Shown piece after piece: positions 26,820 to 37,323 of a DNA stretch of 64,000 nt. Below the pieces are notes generated by a model, which was not told the origin of the DNA, did no database searches, and worked only from the letters and a program-made list of their open reading frames with translations. Source of the DNA: a candidate division NC10 bacterium CSP1-5. Lineage in GTDB: Bacteria > Methylomirabilota > Methylomirabilia > Methylomirabilales > CSP1-5. The DNA is taken from positions 163,087-227,086 of the forward strand of contig LDXR01000003.1 in NCBI GenBank assembly GCA_001443495.1, read 5' to 3'. Numbering within the stretch: position 1 is the first letter of the stretch; every line of letters begins with the position of its first letter. The translations under genes and the position numbers were made by a program.

Positions 26820-27404
26820 TTTCAATCCACGCAGGCCCGGTAGAGGGCAAAAAGTAGTTGTAATTGTGGGGCCGGCATGCTATAAAAACCGTGCCAAGTT
26901 CTACCCCGGGCTTCTACCAGAAAACCCGGAGTCTGGCGGTGTATCCGTTCCTGAGATAGACCATAACTATTTGAATCAAAAGGATGTTACGGGTTTTCCA
27001 CACATGTGGACAATCTTGTGAGTAACTCAAAGCCTTGTCCTAAGAGCTCTGGGGGGGCGTCGAGAGAATAAACGCGCGCCTGCTGCGGCTTGGCCCGTGT
27101 GGAAACGAATCAGGCCAGAGGTGGAGCGGCTTCAGGAGGTGTTGCCCTCGTGAAGCGAGGAAGGTCGGGCGCCCGCCGCGGAGAGTGGATAAGTCAGGGA
27201 ATACGAATGGAAAAGGTGTGGGGAGGTGGGGAGAGGAGAGGAGCTCGACATGTTTTCCCGTCTAATCCCCATAGTATTCCATCCTCTGTCCCAAGGTAGA
27301 TCCATTTACTCTCGGTGCTTTCCGCATTTCCACAGGCCCTCCTATCTCCTACGACTTAAGATATTATCTCTATAGGTCATAGAGAGGTCACTCTTGTATA
27401 ATAC
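26820..27404. other. Putative replication origin oriC
   Basis: A 705-nt gene-free stretch (26747-27451) lies between divergently oriented rpmH and dnaN. DnaA-box-like 9-mers: TTTTCCACA (26994-27002, exact to TTWTNCACA), inverted TTGTCCACA (27013-27005), GTTTCCACA (27106-27098), TTATCCACT (27192-27184) and ATTTCCACA (27326-27334), the last four each one mismatch. The first two form an inverted pair 2 bp apart. An AT-rich stretch at about 27356-27404 could be the unwinding element. Gene direction switches here and parAB/parS lie nearby. No dnaA gene or remnant is present. Confidence 0.75.
27374..27402 (+). promoter_or_regulatory. Probable dnaN promoter
   Basis: A perfect TATAAT at 27397-27402; the -35 at the right distance (AGGTCA) is weak. 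About 50 nt upstream of dnaN and inside the AT-rich part of the origin region. Confidence 0.5.
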
Positions 27405-27451
27405 GTAAGGGACCTATGAACTCATAATGGAGTGGAATAGGGAGGAAGGTG

Positions 27452-28555
27452 ATGCGTGCCCAAGTAGGTCGGAATGCATTCCTGAGCACCTTGGCGCAGG
27501 TCCAGGGCGTTATCGAGGCAAAGAGAACTCTTCCAGTCCTCTCCCATCTCCTTCTCGAGGGAAAAGGAAACACCATTAGCCTCTCAGGCACCGACCTCGA
27601 CGTTAGTATTCAGACCTCCCTTGAGGGTGAGGTCATGCACGATGGCGCTGTCGCGGTCTCGGGAAAAAAACTGTACGAGATCGTGCGCGAGCTGCCTGAT
27701 GCCCCAATCGACCTTCGGTGGGAAGAGGGAAAAAATGTAGAGATCGTCTGCGCGAAATCGACCTTCCGTCTGAAAGGGATCGGACCAGAAGACTTCCCCG
27801 CCCTTCCCAAGGTCCCTGAAGGGGTCGGGATCACTATCACCCCCGAGACGCTTCGAACGATGATCCCAAAGACCCTCATTGCTGTCTCCACGGATCAGAC
27901 GCGACCGACCCTGACGGGAGCTTTTTTGCAGGTGACAGAAGCGGATCTCTGTATGGTGGCTACAGACGGTCATCGCCTCTCACTCGTCAAGGCCCCTATT
28001 GAAAAGGGAAAGAAGGAACGGAGCCTCGAGGCCATCATCCCACGGAAGGCCCTGTCAGAGCTCGGGAAGATGCTCAAGGAGGAGACGGGGGATGTTCGAC
28101 TGGTTCCCTTGGACCATCAGCTTGCCTTCCTCCTGAGCCACAGCCGCTTGATCACTCGGCTGATTGAAGGACAGTTCCCCAACTACCAGCAGGTCCTCCC
28201 GTCTCCGAGCGGCCCGAAAGCAGTGCTCCGCCGGGACGATCTCCTCGGCGCTCTTCGCCGCACCTCGACGATTGCGGGGGATCGGGCGACGCCAACCGTT
28301 CTCGAGTTGAAGGCGGGGCGCCTCATGATCTCCTGTACGAATATCGATCTCGGCGAGGCGAAGGAGGAGCTTTCTATGGAGTATCGAGGGGCGGAGACCA
28401 CCGTCGGGTTCAACGCCAGGTACCTCCTGGACTTCTTGGGTGTGGTGGAGGAGTCGGAGGTCTCGATGCACGTCCAGGATCCGTTGTCCCCCGCCCTGTT
28501 CGAACCACACAAAGGGGAGGGCTTCAGCTGCGTCATTATGCCCATGCGGATATGA
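27452..28555 (+). CDS. dnaN: DNA polymerase III sliding clamp (beta subunit)
   Basis: 367 residues making three clamp domains. Seen: TLAQVQGVIEAKRTLPVLSH near the N-terminus, GTDLDVSIQTSLEGEV, TDGHRLSLVKAPIEKG in domain 2, and the C-terminal EPHKGEGFSCVIMPMRI with the terminal PMR(I/L) of the clamp pocket. ATG at 27452 is six bases after GGAGG; an adjacent GTG is less well spaced. First plus-strand gene to the right of the putative oriC; recF does not follow it, and a terminator separates it from gyrB. Confidence 0.97.
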   Translation: MRAQVGRNAFLSTLAQVQGVIEAKRTLPVLSHLLLEGKGNTISLSGTDLDVSIQTSLEGEVMHDGAVAVSGKKLYEIVRELPDAPIDLRWEEGKNVEIVCAKSTFRLKGIGPEDFPALPKVPEGVGITITPETLRTMIPKTLIAVSTDQTRPTLTGAFLQVTEADLCMVATDGHRLSLVKAPIEKGKKERSLEAIIPRKALSELGKMLKEETGDVRLVPLDHQLAFLLSHSRLITRLIEGQFPNYQQVLPSPSGPKAVLRRDDLLGALRRTSTIAGDRATPTVLELKAGRLMISCTNIDLGEAKEELSMEYRGAETTVGFNARYLLDFLGVVEESEVSMHVQDPLSPALFEPHKGEGFSCVIMPMRI

Positions 28556-31093
<2,538 letters not shown>

Positions 31094-31105
31094 GGAGGCG
31101 AAGGC

Positions 31106-33649
31106 GTGCCAGAGGATCGGACTGAAGAGCCGCGGATCGGCGAGGTAAGACCCACCGACATCCACGAGGAGATGCGGCGGTCGTACCTGGACTACGCCAT
31201 GAGCGTCATCATCGGGCGGGCCCTGCCCGATGTCCGGGACGGGCTGAAACCGGTGCACCGCCGGGTGCTCTACGCCATGCAAGAGCTGGGACTCGCCTTC
31301 AATCGCCCCTACAAGAAGGCGGCCCGGGTGGTGGGAGAGGTCCTGGGGAAGTATCATCCGCACGGCGATGCGGCCGTCTACGACACCCTTGTCCGTCTCG
31401 TCCAGGATTTCTCAATGCGCTACCCCCTGATCGACGGGCAGGGGAACTTCGGGTCTGTCGATGGCGATGCGCCCGCCGCGATGCGCTACACCGAGGTCAG
31501 GTTAGCCCGGATCGCCCAGGAGCTGCTTCGGGACATCGACAAGGAGACGGTCGACTTCGTCCCCAATTTTGATGACACCCTTCAGGAGCCGGCGCTCTTG
31601 CCGGCCGCCCTCCCCAACCTTCTCGTGAACGGCTCGTCAGGGATCGCCGTCGGCATGGCCACCAATATCCCACCCCATAACCTGGGAGAGGTGGTGAGTG
31701 CGGTGATCCTGCAGCTGGAGAACGCGGACGTCTCCCTCGAAGAGCTGATGGTGGTCCTCCCCGGCCCCGACTTCCCCACGGCCGCCTTCATCCACGGCCG
31801 CGCCGGAATCGAGGAGGCCTACCGGACGGGACGGGGGTTGATCCAGATGCGGGCGAAGGCCTTCGTGGAGAAGGGACGAGGGGGTCGCGAGAGCATCATC
31901 ATCTCGGAACTCCCCTACCAGGTCAACAAGGCGAAGCTCATCGAGCGGATCGCCGAGCTGATTCGGGACGGGAGGGTGCAGGGCATCGCCGATCTCCGCG
32001 ATGAGTCTGATCGGGAAGGGATGCGGATCGTCCTGGAACTGAAGAGGGACGAGACGCCCCGGCCGATCCTGAATCAGCTCTACAAGCACACCCCCATGCA
32101 GTCCACCTTCGGCGTCATCATGCTGGGTCTGGTCGAAAACCAGCCGAAGGTCTGCACGCTGAAGCAGCAGCTGCAATACTTCATCGCTCATCGGCGCACG
32201 GTGGTGGTGCGCCGGACCCGCTTCGACCTGCGAAAAGCGGAGGAACGGGCCCACATCCTGGAGGGCTATCGGATCGCCCTGGACCACCTGGACGAGGTCA
32301 TCGCCCTCATCCGGCGCTCGCGAACGGTGGAGGACGCCAGGACGGGTTTGGTGCAGCGCTTCACCATGACGCCGACCCAGGCCCAGGCCATCCTGGACCT
32401 CCGACTCCAGCGGCTGACGGCGCTCGAGCGGCAGAAGATTCAGGACGAGTATCAGGAGACACTGCAGACCATCGCGCGGCTGCAGGCGATTCTGCAGAGC
32501 GAGGGGCTGGTGCGCCAGATCATCAAGGAGGAACTGCTGGCCCTCACGGAGGCCTATGGGGATCCCCGCCGGACCCAGATCGGGGAAGTGACGACCGAGA
32601 TCAGCCTCGAAGACATGGTCGCCGACGAGGAGATGGTGATCACCATCACCCATGGCGGGTATATCAAGCGAAGCCCCCTCAGCGTTTACCGTGCCCAGCG
32701 GCGGGGGGGCAAGGGGATGACCGGCATGGCCCCCAAGGAGGAGGATTACGTCGAGCATCTCTTTGTGGCCACGACCCACAGCTACATCCTCCTCTTTACC
32801 AATCTGGGCCGGGTGCACTGGCTGAAGGTCCACGAGGTTCCCCAGCTCGGTCGGGCGGCGCGCGGGAAGTCAATTGCCAACCTCGTTGAGGTGCAGGCCG
32901 GGGAGCACGTGACCACCATGATCCCCATCCGTCAATTCGAGGTCGATCGGTATCTGGTGATGGCGACCAGACGGGGGGTGGTCAAGAAGACAGAGCTGAG
33001 CGCCTATGCCAACCCGCGGGCGGGGGGGATCATTGCGCTGTCGCTCGATGAGGGGGACGAGCTGATCGGGGTTGCCATGACGCGCGGTACGGAGGACATC
33101 TTCCTGGGGACCCGAAATGGGATGGCGATCCGGTTCAAAGAGGACGATGTCCGGCCCATGGGTCGGGCGGCGCGCGGGGTCACCGGAATCCGCCTGACAT
33201 CCCGTGATCAGGTGGTCGGGATGGAGATCGTCTCTGAGGGGGCGCAGATGCTGACGGTCACCGAGCGCGGATTCGGGAAGCGGACCGATGTCTCCGAGTA
33301 CCGAGTCCAGGGGCGTGGTGGCCAGGGGATCATCAATATTCGGGTGACCGACAAGAACGGCCCGGTCGTGGGGATCAAACAGGTCCGGGAGGAGGACGGG
33401 GTGATGATGATCTCCCAGGAGGGGAAGGTGACCCGCCTTCGGGTCCGGGAGATCCGCGATACGGGTCGGGCTGCACAGGGAGTGCGGCTTCAGGGCCTGG
33501 GGGAGGGGGACCGCGTGGCTGCGGTGACCGCCGTCGTGATGGAGGAGGACGAGGTCGCGGAGGCCGGGCCTGAACCTGTCGGGGGCACCCCTGAGCCGGC
33601 CGAAGGCCCCCCTGAGCTTGTCGAAGGGGACGAGCCCGAAGAGGAGTAA
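31106..33649 (+). CDS. gyrA: DNA gyrase subunit A
   Basis: 847 residues, GTG start. The catalytic Tyr lies in AAMRYTEVRL and the quinolone-determining region near KYHPHGDAAVYDTLVRLVQD. The GyrA box QRRGGKG in the C-terminal beta-pinwheel separates it from ParC. The extreme C-terminus (about residues 822-847) is an acidic PEPV/PEPA/PELVEG tail written by three copies of an 18-bp repeat (33569-33627). It lies 12 nt after gyrB and 11 nt before serS. Confidence 0.97.
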   Translation: MPEDRTEEPRIGEVRPTDIHEEMRRSYLDYAMSVIIGRALPDVRDGLKPVHRRVLYAMQELGLAFNRPYKKAARVVGEVLGKYHPHGDAAVYDTLVRLVQDFSMRYPLIDGQGNFGSVDGDAPAAMRYTEVRLARIAQELLRDIDKETVDFVPNFDDTLQEPALLPAALPNLLVNGSSGIAVGMATNIPPHNLGEVVSAVILQLENADVSLEELMVVLPGPDFPTAAFIHGRAGIEEAYRTGRGLIQMRAKAFVEKGRGGRESIIISELPYQVNKAKLIERIAELIRDGRVQGIADLRDESDREGMRIVLELKRDETPRPILNQLYKHTPMQSTFGVIMLGLVENQPKVCTLKQQLQYFIAHRRTVVVRRTRFDLRKAEERAHILEGYRIALDHLDEVIALIRRSRTVEDARTGLVQRFTMTPTQAQAILDLRLQRLTALERQKIQDEYQETLQTIARLQAILQSEGLVRQIIKEELLALTEAYGDPRRTQIGEVTTEISLEDMVADEEMVITITHGGYIKRSPLSVYRAQRRGGKGMTGMAPKEEDYVEHLFVATTHSYILLFTNLGRVHWLKVHEVPQLGRAARGKSIANLVEVQAGEHVTTMIPIRQFEVDRYLVMATRRGVVKKTELSAYANPRAGGIIALSLDEGDELIGVAMTRGTEDIFLGTRNGMAIRFKEDDVRPMGRAARGVTGIRLTSRDQVVGMEIVSEGAQMLTVTERGFGKRTDVSEYRVQGRGGQGIINIRVTDKNGPVVGIKQVREEDGVMMISQEGKVTRLRVREIRDTGRAAQGVRLQGLGEGDRVAAVTAVVMEEDEVAEAGPEPVGGTPEPAEGPPELVEGDEPEEE
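33569..33627 (+). repeat. CCTGAGCTTGTCGAAGG-type repeat in the gyrA 3' end
   Basis: Three degenerate 17-18-bp copies (33569-33585, 33588-33605, 33610-33627); the last reads CCCTGAGCTTGTCGAAGG. In frame they give P-E-P/L-V/A-E-G units. This motif is a widespread dispersed repeat in bacterial genomes. Confidence 0.85.
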
Positions 33650-33660
33650 GGGCCCGGGCG

Positions 33661-34944
33661 ATGCTGGACCTCAAGTTCATTCGGGAAAATGCTGGTCTCA
33701 TCCGGGAGAAGCTTGGGCAGCGGGGAGCGGAATTTGACTTAGAGAAGCTGCTGAAACTCGACGCCGAACGGCGGCGGTTGGTGGTTGACATTGAGCAGTG
33801 GCGGCGAGAAAAGAAGGCGCTCTCTCGACAGGTGCAGGAGACCAGGGCGGGCGAGAAGCCCGCGGATGCGGCGACAGACCTGGTGAAGAGAAGCCGGGAA
33901 ATTTCCAGCGCGCTGAAGGAGAGCGAGGACCGCCTGCAGGCCATCGAACAGGAACTGGGTAGCCTGTTGCTCCTGATTCCGAACCTCCCTCACGCTTCCG
34001 TCCCCGTTGGACACAGCCCGGAGGAGAATGTCGAGGTCCGCCGCTGGGGCACACCGCGGGCCTTTGATGGCGAGCCGAGACCCCACTGGGAGATCGGAGA
34101 GGACCTGGGGATCTTGGATCTCGCGCGGGCCGCGCGAGTAGCCGGGGCCCGCTTTCCGCTCTTGAAAGGGAAGGGGGCGCTCCTCGAGCGGGCCCTGATC
34201 AATTTCATGCTCGATCTGCACGTGCGGGAGCACGGCTACACCGAGGTGTTCCCACCGCTTTTGGTCAGCGAAGACAGTATGACGGGCACCGGGCAGCTCC
34301 CCAAGTTCGCCCACGAGCTCTTCAAGACGGCGGACGATCCCTATTTTCTCATTCCCACGGCGGAGGTCCCCGTCACCAACATGCACCGGGAGGAGATCCT
34401 GGAGCCCGGGACGTTACCGCTGAGTTACGTGGCGTACACGCCCTGCTTCCGGCGGGAGGCGGGCTCGTACGGGAAGGATACGCGGGGGATCATCCGCCAG
34501 CACCAGTTCAACAAGGTCGAGCTGGTGAAGTTCGCGGAGCCGGCGAAGTCATACCAAGCCTTGGAACAGCTCACCGCGGATGCCGAAGAGGTCTTGAAGC
34601 GGCTTCATCTTCCCTACCGAGCGGTGGTCCTTTGCACGGGCGACCTGGGCTTTGCCGCCGCCAAGACCTACGATCTTGAGGTGTGGTTTGCGAGCCAGCA
34701 GGTCTACCGGGAGGTCTCTTCCTGCAGTAACTTCGAGGATTTTCAGGCACGGCGGGCCGCCATTCGCTACCGCGCTCACCCGGGGGCGAAGGCAGAATTC
34801 GTGCACACCTTGAATGGCTCCGGCGTCGCCATCGGTCGGACCTGGGCCGCCATCCTCGAGAACTACCAGGAGGCCGACGGTACCATCACCATCCCCGAAG
34901 TTCTCCGACCGTACATGGGCGGCCTCACGAAAATCGAACCCTAG
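33661..34944 (+). CDS. serS: Seryl-tRNA synthetase
   Basis: 427 residues, class II. The N-terminal long coiled-coil arm that grips the tRNA-Ser variable loop runs over about residues 30-100. Class II motifs: TGTGQLPKFAHELF, LIPTAEVPVTNMHREEIL, motif 2 CFRREAGSYGKDTRGIIRQH-QF, and motif 3 NGSGVAIGRTWAAILENYQ. It is the last gene of the gyrB-gyrA-serS run and is followed within 5 kb by four tRNA-Ser genes covering all serine codons. Confidence 0.97.
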   Translation: MLDLKFIRENAGLIREKLGQRGAEFDLEKLLKLDAERRRLVVDIEQWRREKKALSRQVQETRAGEKPADAATDLVKRSREISSALKESEDRLQAIEQELGSLLLLIPNLPHASVPVGHSPEENVEVRRWGTPRAFDGEPRPHWEIGEDLGILDLARAARVAGARFPLLKGKGALLERALINFMLDLHVREHGYTEVFPPLLVSEDSMTGTGQLPKFAHELFKTADDPYFLIPTAEVPVTNMHREEILEPGTLPLSYVAYTPCFRREAGSYGKDTRGIIRQHQFNKVELVKFAEPAKSYQALEQLTADAEEVLKRLHLPYRAVVLCTGDLGFAAAKTYDLEVWFASQQVYREVSSCSNFEDFQARRAAIRYRAHPGAKAEFVHTLNGSGVAIGRTWAAILENYQEADGTITIPEVLRPYMGGLTKIEP

Positions 34945-34952
34945 GGGTAAAC

Positions 34953-35048
34953 GGTTCAGGGTTCATAGTTCATGGTAATTTGGGCAGGGACGTCGTATAC
35001 TTACATGTGCGCTCCGGACCCTGAACCTTCAACCCCGAACCCTGAACC
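34953..35048. repeat. GGTTCAG-type inverted heptamer array, serS-tRNA-Ser gap
   Basis: Left arm GGTTCAGGGTTCATAGTTCA (from 34953) and right arm made of CCTGAAC/CCCGAAC units (35018-35048) are reverse-complementary, separated by about 42 nt. A TATACT box (34996-35001) lies in the loop, a plausible -10 for the downstream tRNA-Ser. Confidence 0.8.
34973..35001 (+). promoter_or_regulatory. Possible tRNA-Ser(UGA) promoter in repeat loop
   Basis: TATACT at 34996-35001, with only a weak -35 (TGGTAA at 34973-34978). If used, the right repeat arm would be part of the tRNA 5' leader. Confidence 0.35.
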
Positions 35049-35053
35049 AACGT

Positions 35054-35140
35054 GGAGGGGTGGCCGAGTGGCTGAAGGCGGCGGTCTTGAAAACCGTTAG
35101 GCGAAGAGCCTCGTGGGTTCGAATCCTACCCCCTCCGCCA
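35054..35140 (+). tRNA. tRNA-Ser(UGA)
   Basis: Acceptor GGAGGGG pairs with CCCCTCC. Anticodon loop CTTGAAA gives TGA. Long class II variable arm, T-arm GGTTCGAATCC, encoded GCCA end. Reads UCA/UCG/UCU by wobble. Confidence 0.97.
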
Positions 35141-35142
35141 TA

Positions 35143-35167
35143 GACCATCCTGCAACGCAGGATGGTC
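35143..35167 (+). terminator. Perfect 11-bp hairpin after tRNA-Ser(UGA)
   Basis: GACCATCCTGC, loop AAC, GCAGGATGGTC. No real T tract follows, so it may be a processing or Rho-linked end rather than a classical terminator. Confidence 0.5.
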
Positions 35168-35208
35168 GTTCAGTGTAGTGCAGAGTGCAGAATTGTGCAG
35201 GAACCAAT

Positions 35209-35303
35209 GGAGAGGTGGCCGAGCCAGGCTGAAGGCAGCCGCCTGCTAAGCGGTTGTGGGGTGTTGAGCCCTACCCCGGGTTCGAATCCCGGCCTCTCCG
35301 CCA
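35209..35303 (+). tRNA. tRNA-Ser(GCU)
   Basis: Acceptor GGAGAGG pairs with CCTCTCC. Anticodon loop CTGCTAA gives GCT. Long variable arm, T-arm GGTTCGAATCC, encoded GCCA. Reads AGC/AGU. Confidence 0.97.
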
Positions 35304-35312
35304 TGTCTTATT

Positions 35313-35408
35313 GCTAGAAGGCTGGAAGGCTGGGACGCTGGAATGCCCAGGGAGAGAAGCTTTAGGTTTAAGCTTTCTAGCCTCCTAGCGTTCTAGCATT
35401 CTAGCATT
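35313..35408. repeat. CTAGAAGG-type inverted array between tRNA-Ser and tRNA-Arg
   Basis: Left arm starts GCTAGAAGGCTGGAAGGC; right arm (35372-35408) contains CTTTCTAGCCTCCTAGCG and TTCTAGCATT units. Arms are imperfect reverse complements with a loop of about 24 nt. Confidence 0.8.
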
Positions 35409-35413
35409 GAGCC

Positions 35414-35490
35414 GCGCCCATAGCTCAGCTGGATAGAGCGACGGACTACGAATCCGTAGGTCAGAGGTTCAAATCCTCTTGGGCGCGCCA
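35414..35490 (+). tRNA. tRNA-Arg(ACG)
   Basis: Acceptor GCGCCCA pairs with TGGGCGC. Anticodon loop CTACGAA gives ACG, whose A34 must be deaminated to inosine to read CGU/CGC/CGA. The enzyme for that, tadA, lies 3 kb downstream. Encoded GCCA end. Confidence 0.97.
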
Positions 35491-35620
35491 CCCATCAATG
35501 ACTCAGCCCACGCATCAGGAAAAGAACACCAAGAGCTTCAACTGTACGGGCAGGCGACGCAAGCTACAAAGCTTGCGGGATTCCCTTATGGGCGCGGGCG
35601 AGGGCTCCTCTGCCCATCGT

Positions 35621-36664
35621 TCATTGTTGAGACATGGCGTGCTTATTCTGCAGGTCTTTGAGGTAGCCAAAACCCACCAGCTTGCGTCCTTCCTCATCCC
35701 ACAGGCGAAACGTGAGCGATTTTGAGCTAGCGAATAATGTAATGGGTTTCACTTCCTGGAACATAGGGTTCTCTTCGTGGCACCTTTCCAGGTTGTAATT
35801 GGGAATGCGGGGGCTCAGGTGATGAATGTGGTGGAACCCTATGTTGCCAGTGAACCACTGCAGAATCTTGGGCAGTTTATAGAATGAACTGCCCCGTAGG
35901 GCCAGGGTCACGTAATCCCAATGTTCGTGACGCTCCCAGTAGACCCCTTCATACTGATGCTGCACGTAAAACAACCACACCCCAGCCGCGCTGGCAATCA
36001 TTACAATGGGCAAGTGCACCGATACGAATGCCTTGATACCAATAGTGACACCCATCAGGGCCACAATGCCCAAGATCGCCAGATTTGTCCAACACACGCT
36101 GTGGCGCTCTCGCTTGCTTGCGGTTGGCCCTGCAAAACGATGCCTAATCAGGAAGATGAAAAGGGGCCCAATAACAAACATTACCAGTGGATTGCGGTAC
36201 AGCCGATACTCAAGCCGCCTGCGCGGCGACAACTCCAGGTATTCCTTCACCGTTAACGTCCAGATATCCCCCACCCCCCGTCGGTCCAAATCGCCAGCGG
36301 TGGCATGATGCATCGCATGTTCGCGTCGCCAGCCAAAATAGGGCGTAAGCGTGAACACACCCGCAATAAACCCCCCAAGGTCATTGGCTTTCTGGGATTT
36401 GAAAAACGCAGCGTGCCCGCAGTCGTGAAAAATGATAAAGATGCGCACCAAAAAGCCTGCTGCGAGAGCCGACAATGCCAGCGTAATCCAATAGGAAACT
36501 TCCAGGCTGCGATACATCAGGTACCACAGAATGCAATAGGGGATGACTGTGTTGACAACCTGCCACACACTGCGCTGCAGATCCGGATTCTCATACTTGG
36601 CCACAGCCTGCCGCCAGGACACTTTGTTCGTTGCGAGGTTATCTGCTGTTGGAACTGAATTCAT
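35621..36664 (-). CDS. Membrane fatty acid desaturase (omega-6/delta-12-like)
   Basis: 347 residues. The three di-iron histidine boxes are intact: HDCGH (about residue 80), HAMHH (about 115) and HHIHH (about 285). Four or more membrane helices surround them (e.g. ITLALSALAAGFLVRIFIIF, PLVMFVIGPLFIFLIRH). Such enzymes introduce double bonds into phospholipid acyl chains. The gene is visibly AT-richer than its surroundings (36001-36060 has 29 G+C of 60; 30001-30060 in gyrB has 40), opposes neighbouring tRNA and tadA genes and abuts tRNA-Arg, consistent with acquisition by transfer. Confidence 0.92.
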   Translation of the reverse strand: MNSVPTADNLATNKVSWRQAVAKYENPDLQRSVWQVVNTVIPYCILWYLMYRSLEVSYWITLALSALAAGFLVRIFIIFHDCGHAAFFKSQKANDLGGFIAGVFTLTPYFGWRREHAMHHATAGDLDRRGVGDIWTLTVKEYLELSPRRRLEYRLYRNPLVMFVIGPLFIFLIRHRFAGPTASKRERHSVCWTNLAILGIVALMGVTIGIKAFVSVHLPIVMIASAAGVWLFYVQHQYEGVYWERHEHWDYVTLALRGSSFYKLPKILQWFTGNIGFHHIHHLSPRIPNYNLERCHEENPMFQEVKPITLFASSKSLTFRLWDEEGRKLVGFGYLKDLQNKHAMSQQ

Positions 36665-36715
36665 GTCCTGTCTCCATGAAAAAAGTAGACGGGGAGGCCC
36701 ATTAAGTATGTCGCC

Positions 36716-36904
36716 CTACTTGATGAGCTGCGCACCGCAATCCATGCAATAAGTGTTCCTACGCCGCCGGCTCTCCACATGTTCTTCTTCGCTGCATTTC
36801 TTGACGATAATGTTCGCGCTTACCACCTCACCACAGTTCGGGCAGTACCGGACTGGGGCGTCGGCGCGCCTGTGATTCAGGTTCGGACACCATTTTCGCT
36901 GCAT
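36716..36904 (-). CDS. Small double zinc-ribbon protein
   Basis: 62 residues. Two cysteine pairs: CPNCGEVV (about 21-24) and CMDCGAQL (about 54-57), plus Cys6 and Cys37. The body is basic. Looks like a conserved small zinc-binding protein of unknown role. It lies upstream of the desaturase on the same strand (51-nt gap) and downstream of rpsU. Function not assignable. Confidence 0.7.
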   Translation of the reverse strand: MQRKWCPNLNHRRADAPVRYCPNCGEVVSANIIVKKCSEEEHVESRRRRNTYCMDCGAQLIK

Positions 36905-36944
36905 TGTGCTGATCCCCTGTCGATTTCACACACGCACTGCGCTA

Positions 36945-37106
36945 CTACCATCGCTCATCCTTGCGCCTCAGAGCCCGGCTGAGTTGTCGGCGGCGTCGAC
37001 GGGTAGCCTCTCGAATCTTGCGGCGCTTCCGCTCCCCCGGTTTCTCATAGTTCTGCTTCCGCTTCAGCTCCCGGAGGATCCCGTCACGAAGTACCAGGCG
37101 CTTCAA
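36945..37106 (-). CDS. rpsU: 30S ribosomal protein S21, 5' end unresolved
   Basis: Homology to S21 is clear: GILRELKRKQNYEKPGERKR and the Arg-rich C-terminus (RKIREATRRRRRQL). Upstream, the frame continues through VESALRTLKR, which matches the S21 N-terminal half, but reaches an in-frame TGA about 18 codons before the TTG without an ATG or GTG. The coordinates use the in-frame TTG at 37106 (53 residues). Either a non-standard start is used upstream near 37127 or a base is missing or extra in the purine-rich run 37129-37165. The gene follows the leader RNA at 37232-37317. Confidence 0.7.
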   Translation of the reverse strand: MKRLVLRDGILRELKRKQNYEKPGERKRRKIREATRRRRRQLSRALRRKDERW

Positions 37107-37231
37107 GGTCCGGAGTGCCGATTCGACACCCCCCTTTTCTCCCTTCCTCCCTCCCCCTCAGCGGCTCCAAGGGGAGCGTTTCCAACGTCCCGCGTGCCCG
37201 ATACCGAGGTTCTTCCACGCCATGGGGTCGT

Positions 37232-37272
37232 AAAAAAAGAGCCCTCAAAAGCTCGCGAAGCCTTTGGGGGCT
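37232..37272 (-). terminator. Strong intrinsic terminator upstream of rpsU
   Basis: Minus strand: AGCCCCCAAAGGCT, loop TCGCG, AGCTTTTGAGGGCT, then C and seven T. One mismatch and one G-T pair in a 14-bp stem. Confidence 0.85.
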
Positions 37273-37317
37273 GTGAAAGCAACAAGAGTTGCGTTCGGTC
37301 GGAACCGTTGCCCACGC
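37232..37317 (-). ncRNA. Candidate small RNA or attenuated leader upstream of rpsU
   Basis: A good promoter (37324-37352) predicts a start near 37317. The transcript would contain GTTC-GAAC and GCAAC-TCTT-GTTGC hairpins, then a 14-bp intrinsic terminator ending in seven U (37272-37232). The product would be about 86 nt. It lies on the rpsU strand about 125 nt upstream, so it is either an independent sRNA or a leader whose terminator controls read-through into rpsU. No Rfam family is recognised by eye. The rest of the gene-free stretch 37107-37462 shows nothing else. Confidence 0.45.
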
Positions 37318-37323
37318 TTAATG

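Noticed and set aside
27090..27299. A 69-codon frame in the origin region, considered as a dnaA remnant
   Set aside because: No similarity to DnaA motifs (Walker A, Box IX); composition looks like random GC-rich DNA.
35481..35610. Possible attachment-site duplication: TGGGCGCG near 35600 resembling the tRNA-Arg 3' end
   Set aside because: Only about 8 bases match, no integrase is nearby and no second boundary is seen, so an integration site is not supported.
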